Below, in pieces: positions 1-6,603 of a stretch of DNA of 21,285 nt (positions are counted from its first letter, which is position 1; each line of letters opens with the position of its first letter). The notes below the pieces were generated by a model. The model was not told the origin of the DNA. It saw only the letters and a program-made list of their open reading frames with translations, and searched no databases. Source of the stretch: Propionibacteriaceae bacterium (GTDB taxonomy: Bacteria; Actinomycetota; Actinomycetes; Propionibacteriales; Propionibacteriaceae); assembly GCA_030450535.1 (NCBI GenBank), contig JAKDIK010000007.1, positions 1-21,285 of the forward strand, read 5' to 3'. Both the position numbers and the translations under genes were made by a program.

Positions 1-167
1 CCCCCCCCCGGGAGTGGGCGCCTTGCTGGGGCGACGTGGGCCCCCCCCCGCGTTGTTAACGGTCGCACGAGAACGTTGCACGGTGGGGTGATCAGCGGGC
101 CCCGCGGTCCACATATGACGGGGACGCCCGCGTGCGATTCGCCCCGACGGTGGAGACGACCTGAGTC
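1..167. other. Gene-free left edge with two C9 tracts
   Basis: I see no convincing coding sequence here; the frames that are open have no recognisable product. The stretch holds two runs of nine cytosines, at 1-9 and 41-49, and a short GC palindrome near 95-105 that is too tight to form a hairpin loop. It lies just downstream of the truncated transporter gene on the minus strand. The true context to the left is outside the window. Confidence 0.5.
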
Positions 168-596
168 CTACTCCTCGACGTCGTCGGGCGGCAGCGTCAC
201 GGGCGGCAGCAGGTGCCGGCTCGTGGCCGGCTCCTCGAGCAGACCCGCGACCCAGTCCTCGACGGCCTTGTCGGCAGCGGTCAGCCGCCCCTCGTGCTGG
301 CGCAGGTGCTCGTCCCAGGACGGCGTCGCGAACACCTCGACGAACTCATGGGGGTCCTCGCCGGTGCGGTAGAGCTCCCACCGGAACCCGCCGCTCCGCA
401 GTCGCGAGCGGCGCAGGTCGGCCATCGCCTCGACGAACGCGGCCTCGTTGTCGGGGGCGACCCGGTAGTTCACCTCAATGACCACCTGCCCGGCATCGGC
501 GTCGGGAATCACCTGCAGCGGGGCGGCCTGCCAGAACACGAGCGGCTCCGGATCGACGCCGGTGGTCTCGGGCAGCCGCAGGGCTGTGGGACTCTG
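168..596 (-). pseudogene. C-terminal remnant of an MFS_3-type transporter (ABM-like tail)
   Basis: The frame reads as the cytoplasmic tail of MFS_3 (DUF894, EntS-like) exporters: a linker beginning LRLPETTGVDPEPL, then a ferredoxin-like, monooxygenase-shaped domain with the family signatures VEVNYRVAP, WELYRTGEDP, FVEVF and WDEHLRQHEGRLTAAD. Full-length members have about 400 residues of membrane domain before this tail. Here an in-frame TGA at 597-599 ends the similarity, and no transmembrane sequence was found just upstream in another frame, so the N-terminal part appears deleted. A GTG at 539 with a GGAG six bases upstream could still start a 123-residue soluble protein, so the tail may be translated alone. 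The alternative is a genuine stand-alone ABM-like protein, but the linker residues before the GTG argue for a remnant. The family match is from memory. Confidence 0.65.
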
Positions 597-642
597 TCAC
601 TACGGCGGGCGCGCAGGGCGCCCGGCCGCGGGGAGGGGCATC

Positions 643-1071
643 GTGGCACGCTCGCTGGAACAGAACATGGGGCCCGACGCGCTCAGGGCGGCGACGGGCC
701 GCGACCACGAGGGTTGGCGCAACCTTCTGACCGCCGCCGGCGCCCTGGGCTGGGATCACCGCAGCATGGCCCGCTATCTCGTCGACGAGCACGGCCTGGA
801 CGGCTGGTGGGCCCAGGGTGTCACGGTCGACTTCGAGCAGGCGCGCAAGGGACGCCTACCGGGTCAGCAGGCGGACGGTACGTTCACCGTCGCCAGGACG
901 GCGACCGTCGCGGGGGAGCGGCTCGCGGACGCCACGCGCCTCCAGGCATCGGCGCAGCCGCCCAACAACACGGGGACGCCGGTGAACCTCACGTGGTCGA
1001 AGCTGCCGGACGCCGCGTCCATCGAGGTGGCCCGCGCCGGCATCGACGCCGTCTTCGACGCCGTCCGCTGA
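643..1071 (+). CDS. DUF4287 domain protein with shortened C-terminal part
   Basis: This 142-residue protein starts at GTG 643, chosen because a purine-rich GGGAGGGG (631-638) sits just upstream; the frame is open further 5' but without family similarity. The N-terminal two thirds (about residues 10-75) match DUF4287: TGRDHEGWRNLL, the HG-WWAQ core and a YEQARG-like FEQARKGR motif. Function of the family is unknown. In the relatives I recall, an SRPBCC-like region follows. Here it seems collapsed: the start (TFTVARTATV) and the end (KLPDAASIEVAR) are recognisable, but the middle appears to lack several dozen residues. It sits between a truncated transporter and the arabinofuranosidase, 33 bp before the latter, so it could be co-transcribed with it. 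The domain call is firm; the internal-deletion idea is inference. Confidence 0.75.
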   Translation: MARSLEQNMGPDALRAATGRDHEGWRNLLTAAGALGWDHRSMARYLVDEHGLDGWWAQGVTVDFEQARKGRLPGQQADGTFTVARTATVAGERLADATRLQASAQPPNNTGTPVNLTWSKLPDAASIEVARAGIDAVFDAVR

Positions 1072-1104
1072 CCGCTTCACTCGCCGACGACCAGAAGGAA
1101 AGAC

Positions 1105-2550
1105 ATGATCCGTCTCAGCGAACCCACCGCACTGCACCGCATCGACCGCCGCATCCAAGGCCAGTTCGCCGAGCACTTGGGGCGCTGCGTCTACGAAGGG
1201 CTCTGGGTGGGCGCCGACTCGCCCATCCCGCACCGCAACGGCATCCGCACCGATGTCGTGCAGGCGCTGCGACACATCAAGGTCCCTGTGGTGCGATGGC
1301 CCGGTGGATGCTTCGCCGACGAGTACCACTGGCTCAAGGGCGTCGGTGAGGACCGGCAGCCGATGGTGAACAGCCACTGGGGCGGGGTCGTGGAGTCGAA
1401 CGAGTTCGGCACCCACGAGTACTTCGAACTGCTCCAGCAGTTGGACGCGGAGGCCTACATCAACGGCAACGTGGGCAGCGGCGCGGTCGCCGAGATGCAG
1501 GACTGGATCGAGTACATGACCCTGGACAGCACCACGCCGATGGCGGAGCTGCGCAAGCGCCACGGTCGGGAGCAGCCGTGGAAGGTGGAGTTCTTCGGCG
1601 TCGGAAACGAGAGCTGGGGGTGTGGTGGGAACATGCTCCCGCTGCACTACGCCAACCAGTACCGGCAGTTCCAGACGTACGTGCGGAACTACTCAGGCAA
1701 CCGCATCAGCAAGATCGCCTGCGGCGCGAACGCGGACGACTACGAGTGGACCGACGTGCTGATGGCCCGCGCCGGCGAACACATGGACGGGCTGAGCCTG
1801 CACTACTACACCATCCCCACCGGGGAGTGGTCGACGAAGGGGTCGGCGACGGACTTCGACGACCACGGCTGGCATGAGACCATCCGGCAGACGTTGCGGA
1901 TGGAGGAACTGATCACCCGGCACAGCGCGATCATGGACAAGCACGACCCCGCCAAGCGGGTGGGGATGATCGTCGACGAGTGGGGTACCTGGTACGACGT
2001 GGAGCCGGGCACGAACCCCGGCTTCCTGTACCAGCAGAACACCATGCGGGACGCCGTCGTCGCAGCGCTGAACCTCAACATCTTCCACCGGCACGCCGAC
2101 CGGGTGCGCATGGCGAACATCGCCCAGATGGTGAACGTGCTGCAGGCGATGCTGCTCACCGACGGCCCCCGCCTCGTGAAGACCCCGACCTACCACGTGT
2201 TCGATCTCTACAGCGACCACCAGGACGCGCAGTTCATCCCCGTGGCGGCTGGCGCCCTCGGCGCGCACGCCGACGCGACCGTGTCCCGCAAGGACGACGC
2301 GTACACCATCAGCGTCACCAACTGGAGTCTGGAACGTCTTTTCACCGCCGAGTTCGAGCTTGGCGGCAAGGTCACCGAGGTGCTGCGCGCGCAGCTGCTG
2401 CACAGCGACCGCCCCACCGCGCACAACACCTTCGACGCCCCCGAAACGGTGGCGCTCGGCGATCTGCCGGTGCAGGTGGACGGTCGTCGCGTCAGATTCG
2501 ACCTTCTCCCGCACTCGATCGCGACCGTCCGGCTCGGCCAGCCGGCGTGA
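1105..2550 (+). CDS. abfA: GH51 alpha-N-arabinofuranosidase
   Basis: This 481-residue glycoside hydrolase family 51 enzyme releases terminal L-arabinofuranose from arabinan or arabinoxylan oligosaccharides with retention of configuration. It has a TIM-barrel followed by a C-terminal beta-sandwich and no signal peptide, so it acts in the cytoplasm on imported oligosaccharides. The acid/base is Glu169 in FFGVGNESWGCGG and the nucleophile is Glu292 in IVDEWGTWYD; both spacing and total length are normal for the family. The RWPGGCFADEYHW and NGNVGSG motifs are also typical. A GGA-rich ribosome site (AGAAGGAAAG) lies about 6 bases before ATG 1105. It converges with the aldo/keto reductase gene. 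No arabinose transporter or AraR-type regulator is adjacent, so its induction cannot be read from context. Confidence 0.93.
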   Translation: MIRLSEPTALHRIDRRIQGQFAEHLGRCVYEGLWVGADSPIPHRNGIRTDVVQALRHIKVPVVRWPGGCFADEYHWLKGVGEDRQPMVNSHWGGVVESNEFGTHEYFELLQQLDAEAYINGNVGSGAVAEMQDWIEYMTLDSTTPMAELRKRHGREQPWKVEFFGVGNESWGCGGNMLPLHYANQYRQFQTYVRNYSGNRISKIACGANADDYEWTDVLMARAGEHMDGLSLHYYTIPTGEWSTKGSATDFDDHGWHETIRQTLRMEELITRHSAIMDKHDPAKRVGMIVDEWGTWYDVEPGTNPGFLYQQNTMRDAVVAALNLNIFHRHADRVRMANIAQMVNVLQAMLLTDGPRLVKTPTYHVFDLYSDHQDAQFIPVAAGALGAHADATVSRKDDAYTISVTNWSLERLFTAEFELGGKVTEVLRAQLLHSDRPTAHNTFDAPETVALGDLPVQVDGRRVRFDLLPHSIATVRLGQPA

Positions 2551-2554
2551 CCGC

Positions 2555-2601
2555 GACCACCCCGCTCACGGATCACCGGGGCGTCACGGTCCATGGTGGT
2601 C
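2555..2601. terminator. Possible bidirectional terminator between convergent genes
   Basis: Perfect 7-bp arms GACCACC (2555-2561) and GGTGGTC (2595-2601) flank a 33-base GC-rich interior with further short pairing (CCCCG/CGGGG). It lies between the stop codons of the arabinofuranosidase and the aldo/keto reductase, overlapping the latter. There is no T-run. The long loop makes this weak. Confidence 0.3.
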
Positions 2602-3589
2602 AGAGGTTGGTGCGCGCTTCCTGCGCGTCCTCGTAGCGGCCGCCCACGATGCCGACCTCCTCGGCCAGCCCGGTGAGGCGCGTCATGTCCTCCTCGGACA
2701 GGTGGACGTCCGCGGCTTTGATGTTCTCCTCCACGCGGTGCAGCTTGGTGCTGCCCGGGATCGGCACGATGAACGGCGCCCGCGCCAGCAGCCAGGCGAG
2801 CGCGACCTGTCCCGGGGTGCAGCCGAGCCGGGCGGCGATCTGCCTGACGGCGTCCACGAGCGTGAGGTTGTGCTCGAACGCCTCGCCCTGGAAGCGGGGG
2901 ATCGTCGCGCGGATGTCGTTGCCCTGCTCGAACGTCGTCGACGTGTCGACCGTGCCGGTGAGCACGCCCTTGCCCAGGGGGCTGAACGGAACGAACCCGA
3001 TGCCCAGCTCGCCGCAGGCGTCGAGGATGCCCTCCTCGGGCCGCCGCCACCACAGGTTGTACTCGTTCTGCAGTGCGCCGACGGGACGGACGGCGTGGGC
3101 CCGGCGCAGCGTCGCCTCGGACGGCTCCGAGAGGCCGTAGGCGCGGATCGTACCTTCATCGATGAGCTCGCCCAGGACTCCGGCGTACTCCTCGACCGGC
3201 ACGTCGGGGTTCATCCGGTGCAGGTAGTACAGGTCGATGACGTCGGTGCCCAGGCGTTCGAGCGAGCCCTGGCAGGTGTCCTTCACCTCGTCCGGCCGGA
3301 CACGGCGTCCGTTGAGCGCGTGCTTCTCGTGATCGATGGACTCGAAGAACTTGGTGGCGATGACCACCTCGTCGCGGACGTCGCGCAGGGCCTCGCCGAC
3401 GAGGGCCTCGTTGTGGCCGAGGCCGTACGCCTCGGCGGTGTCGAAGAAGGTGACGCCGCGCTCGAAGGCGGCCCGCGTCAACGCGATCATCTCGTCGCGG
3501 TCGGGCCGCTGGCTGTAGTTGCCGGACATGCCCATGCAGCCCAGCCCGATGGCCGAGACGGTGAGGGTGCCCAAGGTGCGCTGCTCCAT
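2600..3589 (-). CDS. Aldo/keto reductase
   Basis: This 329-residue NADPH-dependent aldo/keto reductase is predicted to reduce a carbonyl to an alcohol in the cytoplasm; the substrate cannot be read from the sequence. The catalytic tetrad is intact: Asp50 and Tyr55 in FFDTAEAYG, Lys80 in VIATKF and His124 in YYLHR. The cofactor-binding IPGSTK loop is near the C-terminus. The N-terminal LGTLTVSAIGLGCMGMSG is standard for the AKR13/YakC-like group. ATG 3589 was chosen because this motif starts immediately after it and a GAGG lies about 8 bases upstream. The bicupin gene ends 113 bp upstream on the same strand, so the two may share a transcript. A candidate promoter of its own also lies in that gap. 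Confidence 0.92.
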   Translation of the reverse strand: MEQRTLGTLTVSAIGLGCMGMSGNYSQRPDRDEMIALTRAAFERGVTFFDTAEAYGLGHNEALVGEALRDVRDEVVIATKFFESIDHEKHALNGRRVRPDEVKDTCQGSLERLGTDVIDLYYLHRMNPDVPVEEYAGVLGELIDEGTIRAYGLSEPSEATLRRAHAVRPVGALQNEYNLWWRRPEEGILDACGELGIGFVPFSPLGKGVLTGTVDTSTTFEQGNDIRATIPRFQGEAFEHNLTLVDAVRQIAARLGCTPGQVALAWLLARAPFIVPIPGSTKLHRVEENIKAADVHLSEEDMTRLTGLAEEVGIVGGRYEDAQEARTNL

Positions 3590-3622
3590 CGCTGCGCCTC
3601 GCTTTCGGTAGGAGACATTCCC

Positions 3623-3652
3623 ACCGTAGCCCGCCGGCCGGACGCCCGTCGA
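3623..3652 (-). promoter_or_regulatory. Candidate promoter for the aldo/keto reductase
   Basis: On the minus strand, TCGACG (3652-3647) and TACGGT (3628-3623) are separated by 18 bp and would start transcription about 27 bases before the ATG. Both hexamers fit the vegetative sigma consensus only partly, so this is a suggestion. Confidence 0.3.
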
Positions 3653-3702
3653 GGCTGGCGACCGCGGCCCGCGTCGGGAACCGGCCGGGCACGATCCGTG
3701 GG

Positions 3703-4737
3703 TCAGAACCGGTCGGTCTTCGGGGGCGGACCCACCACGGTGACGTCCAGGTCTGGGTTGGCCCTCATCCCGCTCATCACGACGCCGGCGTCCAGCTTGC
3801 CCTCGGTGTGGACGAACGCCTCCGTCGCGATGCCCGTCACGTCGAAGAAGGGCTCGAAGACGTCGTTGGCCAGCAGGCCCAGCATGGTCGTGTTGTGGGC
3901 GGCGATCGCGAAGCTGTGGATCGTCCCGGCGGGGGCGTGCACGAAGTCTCCCGGCGTCAGTAGCACCTCCTGGCCGTTGACCCACAGCCACACGCGCCCG
4001 GACAGGCAGAAGAAGTTCTCGGTGTGCAGCGAGTGGAAGTGCCGGATGATGTAGGGCTGCGGCGCGGCCAGCGTGTTCACCATGATGTAGCGCCCGCCGG
4101 TGTTGCGGCCGCGCGCGGCGAAGGCGTTCACGGCGTCCGGCCACTCGATGCGGTCGCCGCCGTGGCGGCGCAGGAAGAACGGCTCGACGCCGGCCGGCAG
4201 GGTGTCGTCGTCGGGGTCGCGGGGGTCCGTCCAGTCGGACGCCGCCGCCTCCACCCCCGTCAGGAGCGGGACGCCGAGCGACGCCGCCGCGTCCGCACCG
4301 TAGAGATGGCTCCGGATGGGGCCGGACGCCGCGAGTGCGTCCAGCGCCCCGCCGGGGGCGGACCAGAACAGCAGCCGCGTCAGGTGCCCGAGCAGCCGGT
4401 AGGCGACCGGGACGCCGGCGGGAACGGTGACGCTGTCGCCCGGCGCCAGGACGCGGCTCTCGCCCGGCAACTGGACGAGCACGCGTCCGTCGAAGACCAC
4501 GTAGGTGCGCTGGTAGGGCACCGAGTGCGCCTCGGCGCCGGCACCGCGCGGCCCGAGGACGTAGGCGGCGTCGAACAGGCCGCCGGCGTCACCGGCGCGG
4601 GCGATGATCGTCCAGAGCTGGCCGTCCCGCTCGACGCGGTGGCCCTCGCCGGAGGCGAGGTAGTAGGGCACCGGCTCGCCGGGCAGGCGGTTGAGCAGGG
4701 GGGCTCGGCCGTGGTTGGCCTCGATGTCAACGCTCAC
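3703..4737 (-). CDS. Bicupin, quercetin 2,3-dioxygenase-like
   Basis: This 344-residue protein has two cupin barrels (about residues 45-130 and 215-295), the layout of quercetin 2,3-dioxygenases that cleave flavonols and release CO. The C-terminal cupin has a complete metal site: His233, His235 and Glu240 in RHFHSLHTENFFCLSG, and His274 in APAGTIHSF. The N-terminal cupin has lost its ligands: its motif 1 reads HSVPYQRTYVVFDG and the motif 2 histidine is Tyr (PAGVPVAYRL). It is therefore probably active at one site only. GTG 4737 follows a strong AAGGAGCG ribosome site, which fixes the start. The aldo/keto reductase lies downstream on the same strand, and an SRPBCC protein is divergent upstream. 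The true substrate may not be quercetin, since related bicupins act on other compounds. Confidence 0.8.
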   Translation of the reverse strand: MSVDIEANHGRAPLLNRLPGEPVPYYLASGEGHRVERDGQLWTIIARAGDAGGLFDAAYVLGPRGAGAEAHSVPYQRTYVVFDGRVLVQLPGESRVLAPGDSVTVPAGVPVAYRLLGHLTRLLFWSAPGGALDALAASGPIRSHLYGADAAASLGVPLLTGVEAAASDWTDPRDPDDDTLPAGVEPFFLRRHGGDRIEWPDAVNAFAARGRNTGGRYIMVNTLAAPQPYIIRHFHSLHTENFFCLSGRVWLWVNGQEVLLTPGDFVHAPAGTIHSFAIAAHNTTMLGLLANDVFEPFFDVTGIATEAFVHTEGKLDAGVVMSGMRANPDLDVTVVGPPPKTDRF

Positions 4738-4830
4738 GGGGTCGCTCCTTCGTCGCGTGGGCTGCGTGCCACGGTAGCGATATCCGCACGCGGGTGGGCC
4801 GGCAACCCACCCCTGCGGCGCCTGGACGCG

Positions 4831-4860
4831 ATGACGTTCCTCCCGCGCACGCGGCACAAT
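4831..4860 (+). promoter_or_regulatory. Candidate promoter for the SRPBCC gene
   Basis: ATGACG (4831-4836) and CACAAT (4855-4860) are 18 bp apart, each matching four of six consensus bases. The predicted start, near 4867, leaves a leader of about 36 bases that contains the ribosome site. Confidence 0.4.
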
Positions 4861-4902
4861 GGTCCGTGGCTCCACGCCGGGAGCGCCGAGGGGGAAGCAC
4901 GC

Positions 4903-5352
4903 ATGATCGTCCATGAACACACCGTGGAGGCCGAGGTCGACCCCGCCGTCGTCTGGGAGCGCTGGACGCAGGTCGAGCACTGGCCCGTCGACGACCCGGA
5001 CGTCCAGCGCGCCAAGCTCAACGGTCCCGTTGCCCAGGGCGCGATCGGTTGGGTCAGGCCCACGAACGGTCCGCGCATCCCGTTCCGGATCGCCCAGGTC
5101 GATCGCGTGCGCGGACGCTTCGTCGTCGAAGCCAAACTCATCCTGTGCGCCCTGCGGCTGGAGCACGAAATGGACCGTGTGGACGCCGACGCCGACGGGC
5201 AGGTCGACGTGCATGACGGCCACCGGCGCATCACGCATCGCGTCGTGCTGGAGGGCCCCCTCGCCCGCCTCTACGATCGCCTGACGGGCGCGAGGCAGGG
5301 GCGCGGGCTGCCCACGGTCATGGGAAACATCATCGCGATCGCGCGCGTCTGA
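4903..5352 (+). CDS. SRPBCC (START-like) family protein
   Basis: This 149-residue protein has the START-like fold that encloses a hydrophobic ligand. The opening, a beta-strand followed by AEVDPAVVWERWTQVEHWPVDDPDV, is the usual N-terminal strand and helix pair of polyketide cyclase-like SRPBCC proteins. The later part (HRITHRVVLEGPLARLYDRLTG and the closing helix ending MGNIIAIARV) fits the final strand and C-terminal helix. No catalytic residue is recognisable and the ligand is unknown. ATG 4903 is preceded by GAGGGGGA at a suitable distance. It is divergent from the bicupin gene, with 165 bp between the starts, and ends at a hairpin. Confidence 0.8.
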   Translation: MIVHEHTVEAEVDPAVVWERWTQVEHWPVDDPDVQRAKLNGPVAQGAIGWVRPTNGPRIPFRIAQVDRVRGRFVVEAKLILCALRLEHEMDRVDADADGQVDVHDGHRRITHRVVLEGPLARLYDRLTGARQGRGLPTVMGNIIAIARV

Positions 5353-5354
5353 AC

Positions 5355-5381
5355 CGGACCCCGGCACGCGGCCGGGGACCG
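5355..5381 (+). terminator. GC hairpin after the SRPBCC gene
   Basis: Arms 5355-5365 and 5371-5381 pair over 11 positions with a single A-A mismatch around a 5-base loop, starting two bases after the stop codon. There is no T-run, which is common for terminators in high-GC Gram-positives. Confidence 0.55.
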
Positions 5382-5428
5382 ATGCGCCGTGCACCCCGCG
5401 CCGGTGGCGCTGTTGCGCCCCCCGACCC

Positions 5429-5457
5429 TTGTCGCGGCGCTGGCGTTGGGGTAGACA
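5429..5457 (+). promoter_or_regulatory. Candidate vegetative promoter for the small acidic protein
   Basis: TTGTCG (5429-5434) and TAGACA (5452-5457) are separated by exactly 17 bp, which places transcription start about 45 bases before the ATG at 5508. This is one of the better -35/-10 pairs in the window. Confidence 0.5.
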
Positions 5458-5507
5458 GTCCCTGACCCCGGCGCCGCGCGGGGCGTCCGCCCGACCGAGG
5501 AGCTCCC

Positions 5508-5747
5508 ATGTCTGATTCCCAGCCCACGCCCGAGGCCAACGAGGACCAGCTTCACCGCGCCGAGGAGGCGATCGAGGAGGCCAAGGAGGCTGAGGACAGC
5601 ATCGACGACGCCACGCTGCCCGAAGACCTGCGCCAGCGAGAGTACTTCGACCACCTCAAGGTCGAGGAGAAGACCGACGCGCAGGCGTGGTCGGAACTGG
5701 AGCCGGAGGCCACCGACTTCGAACCAGAAAGCCCCGACCAGAGGTAA
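5508..5747 (+). CDS. Small acidic hypothetical protein
   Basis: I do not recognise a named family. The product is 79 residues, strongly acidic, has no signal peptide or membrane segment, and residues 12-32 (ending AEEAIEEAKEAEDSID) look like an amphipathic or coiled-coil helix. The C-terminal third is rich in Glu, Asp and Pro and probably disordered. GAGGAG (5497-5502) sits 5 bases before ATG 5508, and a good promoter candidate lies upstream, so it is very likely expressed. It converges with the DUF5302 gene 45 bp away, also a small protein. Its role is unknown; a charged binding partner is possible, but nothing here identifies one. Confidence 0.75.
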   Translation: MSDSQPTPEANEDQLHRAEEAIEEAKEAEDSIDDATLPEDLRQREYFDHLKVEEKTDAQAWSELEPEATDFEPESPDQR

Positions 5748-5792
5748 CGGACCCGGCCGCAGGATGGTCGGGCGCGAGGAGCGGGGTCGGCC

Positions 5793-5981
5793 TCAGCCGC
5801 CCGACTTGCGCCGGAACTGACGCTTGCCGCCCTGCTGCCCGTGCGGTCCGCCGGACGCCTTCCCCGGCCCGCCCGCGGGGCCCGCCGCGCTGGCGTGCTG
5901 CGCCGCCTTCTTCGCCTCCAGCGCCGCCTTCATCTGCTCCTTGGGATCCAGGGGCGTCGCGTCCGCGTCATCGGTGCTCAT
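5793..5981 (-). CDS. DUF5302 family small protein
   Basis: This 62-residue protein carries the actinobacterial DUF5302 signature: an N-terminal helix with EQMKAALEAKKAAQHAS, a Gly/Pro/His-rich middle, and the invariant basic end KRQFRRKSGG. The family has no known function; its basic, flexible tail suggests nucleic-acid or ribosome contact, which is inference. ATG 5981 has no Shine-Dalgarno sequence. Instead a -10-like GACAGT (5994-5989) lies 7 bases upstream, with TGGACT (6018-6013) 18 bp before it, so the transcript is probably leaderless. It is divergent from the Nudix gene, and both starts look leaderless. Confidence 0.85.
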   Translation of the reverse strand: MSTDDADATPLDPKEQMKAALEAKKAAQHASAAGPAGGPGKASGGPHGQQGGKRQFRRKSGG

Positions 5982-6066
5982 GCCGCACACTGTCGCACCT
6001 GAGGCCCCACGGAGTCCAGACCGCCCACGATCACGGTGGACGCCGCGTGCGCGATCTGGACACCCG

Positions 6067-6095
6067 TGGACACGTTTGGCGAGGTTGTGCACCAT
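6067..6095 (+). promoter_or_regulatory. Candidate leaderless promoter for the Nudix gene
   Basis: TGGACA (6067-6072) and CACCAT (6090-6095) have a 17-bp spacer, and the ATG at 6102 lies 6 bases after the -10 box, where transcription would start. The -10 box is a weak match; the -35 box is five of six. Confidence 0.4.
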
Positions 6096-6101
6096 GGGGG
6101 A

Positions 6102-6566
6102 ATGCCGTTGCACAGCGCGGGGCTGCTGCCCTTTCACCGCTCCGAGGCGGGCGTGACGGTGTTCATCGTCCACATGGGCGGCCCCTTCTGGGGGCACCGC
6201 GACGACGGCGGTTGGTCGCTCGCCAAGGGCATGTACATCCCCGGCGAGGAGACCCCCGAGGACGCCGCGCGGCGGGAGTTCACCGAGGAGGTCGGCGTCC
6301 CCGCTCCGGACGGCGACCTGCTCGATCTCGGCGAAGTGCGGCTGAGTTCGGGCAAGCGCGTCCGCGGGTTCGGGATCGAGGCGGACGCCGGACTGGCCTT
6401 CGTGGAATCCAACACCTTCGAGGTCGAGTGGCCGCGTCGCTCCGGACGCCTGCGTACCTACCCGGAGGTGGACCGGGCCGGCTGGTTCGATGTGCGCACG
6501 GCGCGGACGAAACTCACCGCCGGTCAGGTGCCGCTCCTGGACGCCCTGGAGCGTCTGGTCGGCTGA
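6102..6566 (+). CDS. Nudix hydrolase (COG4119-like)
   Basis: This 154-residue hydrolase belongs to the Nudix superfamily, which cleaves nucleoside diphosphates linked to another group. The Nudix box spans about residues 46-67 and ends in REFTEEVGV with the catalytic glutamates in place. The upstream glycine is one residue further away than in the canonical G-x5-E pattern (GMYIPGEETPEDAARRE). The opening SAGLLPFHR, the GGPFWGHRDDGGWSLAKG strand, and the closing EVEWPRRSGR and PEVDRAGWFD match the COG4119 predicted NTP pyrophosphohydrolases. Start 6102 was preferred because family similarity begins at Met-Pro-Leu-His and a promoter-like pair places transcription start at that ATG. The substrate is unknown. 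Confidence 0.87.
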   Translation: MPLHSAGLLPFHRSEAGVTVFIVHMGGPFWGHRDDGGWSLAKGMYIPGEETPEDAARREFTEEVGVPAPDGDLLDLGEVRLSSGKRVRGFGIEADAGLAFVESNTFEVEWPRRSGRLRTYPEVDRAGWFDVRTARTKLTAGQVPLLDALERLVG

Positions 6567-6580
6567 CCGGGCCGCCGCGG

Positions 6581-6599
6581 CCGCCCCTGGGGGCGGTTT
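6581..6599 (+). terminator. Terminator hairpin between the Nudix and sugar-binding genes
   Basis: CCGCCC (6581-6586), loop CTGG, GGGCGG (6591-6596), followed by TTT. It lies 15 bases after the Nudix stop and right after the end of the convergent lipoprotein gene, so it can serve both directions. Confidence 0.65.
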
Positions 6600-6603
6600 C
6601 GCC

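Noticed and set aside
3156..3692. Alternative minus-strand frame overlapping the aldo/keto reductase start
   Set aside because: Arg/Ala/Pro-rich shadow translation; the overlapping frame has the complete AKR tetrad.
2360..4054. A 564-codon plus-strand frame spanning the arabinofuranosidase end, the aldo/keto reductase and part of the bicupin
   Set aside because: It crosses three well-supported genes and has no family signature.
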